Origin: an uncultured Oscillospiraceae bacterium
Lineage (GTDB): Bacteria > Bacillota_A > Clostridia > Oscillospirales > Oscillospiraceae
Direction: 5' to 3'
Length of the DNA stretch: 14,689 bases
Assembly (NCBI GenBank): GCA_944385265.1
Contig: CALWWO010000021.1
Location: forward strand, 1-14,689
Shown here one piece after another: positions 13,118 through 14,689 of the stretch (position 1 is the first letter of the stretch; each line of letters begins with the position of its first letter). The translations under genes were made by a program, and so were the position numbers. The notes under the pieces were generated by a model. The model did not search any database. It saw nothing but the letters and a program-made list of their open reading frames with translations, and had not been told where the DNA came from.

Positions 13118-13909
13118 TCACATAAAGCTGTCTATCTGTCGGTGTCTTTCAGATCTTTCTACCAGTACGTCTTTAAACTTATTTCGCAAAGCGCCGGCAA
13201 GCATTTCGGTCACTACATTTTCAGTGCAGAAATGCCCTCCGTCTATAAGATTTATTCCGTACTCCGCCGCTCTCAAAAACACATCGTATTTGACGTCTGC
13301 CGTTATATACGTATCGCAGCCCATATCGCGCGCCGCGTCAAGCTCGCTTCCGCCGGAGCCGCCGAGTACAGCCACTTTCTCCACATTCCGTCCTGCATCG
13401 TAAAAACGCAGACCGTTTGCGTTTAGCGACTTCTTTACGTATTTGAGATAATCCGCAAGCTTAGCCGGCTTTTCAAGCTCGCCTAAGCAGCCGAGACCGT
13501 AACGCTCCCCGCGCTCGTTTACCCCTTCGTCTATGAGAAACTGTGGATCCGCTATCCCGACAGCTTTGGCAAGGCATGTGTTCACACCGCATTTTGCCAT
13601 ATCGAGATTTGTGTGCATACATACGGCTGATATATTGTTTTCGATCAGCTCTATAATTTTTTTACCGACCGGCTCCGAATATTTAACGCTTTTAAGCGAG
13701 AAAAACAACGGATGATGAGATACCACGAGCTGCGCCCCTTTTTGGGCTGCCTCTTCTATTACACTGTCCGTGATATCCAGAGCGACGAGCACTTTTTTTA
13801 CACTGCTCTCTTCCCTGCCGACAAGCAATCCAACATTGTCGAAATCCATTTTTGTGGAGACGGGAGCTAATTCATTTAAATAATCAAATATATCTTTTAC
13901 CGTTACCAT
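13118..13909 (-). CDS. Nif3-like dinuclear metal center protein
   Basis: Nif3/YqfO-family proteins bind two metal ions and form hexamers; in bacteria the substrate is uncertain, and some are annotated as GTP cyclohydrolase I type 2. The 263 residues show the metal-site motifs SHHPLFF (64-70, His65 and His66), MHTNLD (98-103, with His99 and Asp103) and GGHFCTE (224-230, His226 and Glu230). It is short, lacking the inserted domain of Bacillus YqfO. The start is set at ATG 13909, ten bases after GGAGG; a GTG at 13915 is four bases from the same site. Both overlap the end of trmK, so translation is probably coupled. The pairing with trmK is common in Firmicutes. Confidence 0.93.
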   Translation of the reverse strand: MVTVKDIFDYLNELAPVSTKMDFDNVGLLVGREESSVKKVLVALDITDSVIEEAAQKGAQLVVSHHPLFFSLKSVKYSEPVGKKIIELIENNISAVCMHTNLDMAKCGVNTCLAKAVGIADPQFLIDEGVNERGERYGLGCLGELEKPAKLADYLKYVKKSLNANGLRFYDAGRNVEKVAVLGGSGGSELDAARDMGCDTYITADVKYDVFLRAAEYGINLIDGGHFCTENVVTEMLAGALRNKFKDVLVERSERHRQIDSFM

Positions 13910-14607
13910 TTGCACGTTTCCTCCAGCATTTTACTAAGCCCGCCAAGAGCAGATTTAAGATGATACAACTCATTAGATTTTACATTTTTACCTTTTTCTT
14001 TGCTTGCCATTTCGCGTTCAAGCTTTTTTATGAGCCTATCAAGATATTCGGGCAGCAACGGATCTCGTTTTCCAAGCAGTATCCTGTCTACATACATTTC
14101 GGCACACGTAAACGGCGCTCTGCTCCGTCCCTTTTTCACGGACATGACGGGATATATACGTCCCGCGTCTTTTACGAGCGTCTCATCCTGTATTGCAAAT
14201 CCGTTATTATCAAGCCAGTTTGCAAGCTCTGCTATCTTTGACTGCGGCTGTAATATGAGATGAAAAGTCTTATCTATCCACGGGGTCGCTTCTAATATCT
14301 GCGCGATATTTTCGCCGCCCATACCGGCAATAACTATAGTGTCTACGCCGTTGCCATTGCTGAAAGAAAGCCCGTCAGACAGCACAAACTCTATACTATT
14401 TGCAACGCCGTATTCCGCAGCAAATCGCTTTGCCCTGGAAAGCGGTCCTTTCTTTATATCTGAGGCATAAATTCTACCCGGATATCCCTGCTGCGCCAAA
14501 AAAATCGGAATATATCCGTGGTCTGTGCCGACGTCTATAACTCCCGCGCCATCCTTCACGAAACCGGCGATTGTTTGCAGCCTTTTTGACAGCTTTACTT
14601 TTTTCAT
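13903..14607 (-). CDS. trmK: tRNA (adenine(22)-N(1))-methyltransferase
   Basis: TrmK uses S-adenosylmethionine to methylate N1 of adenine 22 in tRNA. From ATG 14607 the protein has 234 residues, near the Bacillus length of about 238. It begins LSKRLQTIAGFV, has the SAM-binding motif DVGTDHGYIP (25-34), an acidic strand end YASDI, then IAGMGGENI (93-101) and LILQPQSK. The C-terminal part is a charged, coiled-coil-like helix. The open frame extends upstream to 14661-14664, but those starts have no ribosome binding site and the frame there crosses a 12-bp hairpin, so the later ATG is preferred although its own site (AGAG) is weak. It overlaps the Nif3 gene by seven bases and appears to head the operon inside this window. 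Confidence 0.93.
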   Translation of the reverse strand: MKKVKLSKRLQTIAGFVKDGAGVIDVGTDHGYIPIFLAQQGYPGRIYASDIKKGPLSRAKRFAAEYGVANSIEFVLSDGLSFSNGNGVDTIVIAGMGGENIAQILEATPWIDKTFHLILQPQSKIAELANWLDNNGFAIQDETLVKDAGRIYPVMSVKKGRSRAPFTCAEMYVDRILLGKRDPLLPEYLDRLIKKLEREMASKEKGKNVKSNELYHLKSALGGLSKMLEETCKW

Positions 14608-14630
14608 AACAATAAATTCTCTATAAACAC

Positions 14631-14657
14631 GTTGAGCGGACAGCTTGTCCGCCCAAC
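14631..14657. other. 12-bp stem hairpin upstream of trmK
   Basis: GTTGAGCGGACA (14631-14642) pairs with TGTCCGCCCAAC (14646-14657) through one GU/mismatch position around a three-base loop. Neither strand has a strong T run after it, so it is at best a poor terminator of the unseen upstream gene. The last bases, 14658-14689, show no recognisable gene end. Confidence 0.45.
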
Positions 14658-14689
14658 TCATCAATTTAAAATTTTGCTCTGCCGAATTG

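Overview
The window looks like a chromosomal, mostly housekeeping segment of a low-to-medium GC Gram-positive anaerobe, probably class Clostridia near the Oscillospirales/Ruminococcaceae. The grounds are strong Shine-Dalgarno sites, sigma-A style promoters, Rho-independent terminators, an F1Fo ATP synthase c subunit with a signal-peptide-like N-terminus, DUF3793, DUF1292 and BofC_C-domain proteins, and a type III pantothenate kinase. I cannot name a genus. I see no CRISPR array, tRNA, rRNA, insertion sequence or phage gene.

Layout. 1-1161 (minus): start of an atp operon, atpB (subunit a) then atpE (subunit c, cut by the window edge), behind a cluster of promoter-like elements (1330-1426). 1588-3111 (minus): a membrane-anchored, very acidic foldase-like protein with two degenerate parvulin-like units, with a clear promoter and terminator. 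3245-3455 (minus): a 6S RNA candidate with its own promoter. 3518-4238 (minus): a membrane-anchored BofC_C-domain protein and a DUF1292 protein. 4512-5810 (plus): a cytoplasmic neutral-ceramidase-like hydrolase behind a promoter and a structured leader. 6025-8598 (plus): a class A penicillin-binding protein with a MucBP-like C-terminal region and a Pro/Glu tail. 8832-9846 (minus): a DUF3793 protein and a flavodoxin, preceded by a perfect 24-bp palindrome that suggests metal (iron) control. 10202-12028 (minus): glmS, without the glmS ribozyme. 12306-14607 (minus): a trmK, Nif3-family, coaX run of genes.

Functional links. GlmS makes glucosamine-6-phosphate, the first committed precursor of peptidoglycan, and the PBP polymerises and crosslinks the final product. 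CoaX starts coenzyme A synthesis from pantothenate. The foldase-like protein may act on exported proteins. The DUF3793-flavodoxin pair looks like a small iron-starvation unit in which flavodoxin replaces ferredoxin.

Most of the window is ordinary. The observations most worth a second look are the 24-bp palindrome before the DUF3793-flavodoxin operon, the 6S RNA placed directly behind the DUF1292 gene, the mutually exclusive hairpins before the ceramidase-like gene, the tandem degenerate parvulin protein, the c subunit with a signal-peptide-like extension, and the MucBP-like tail on the PBP. No single clearly new system stands out.
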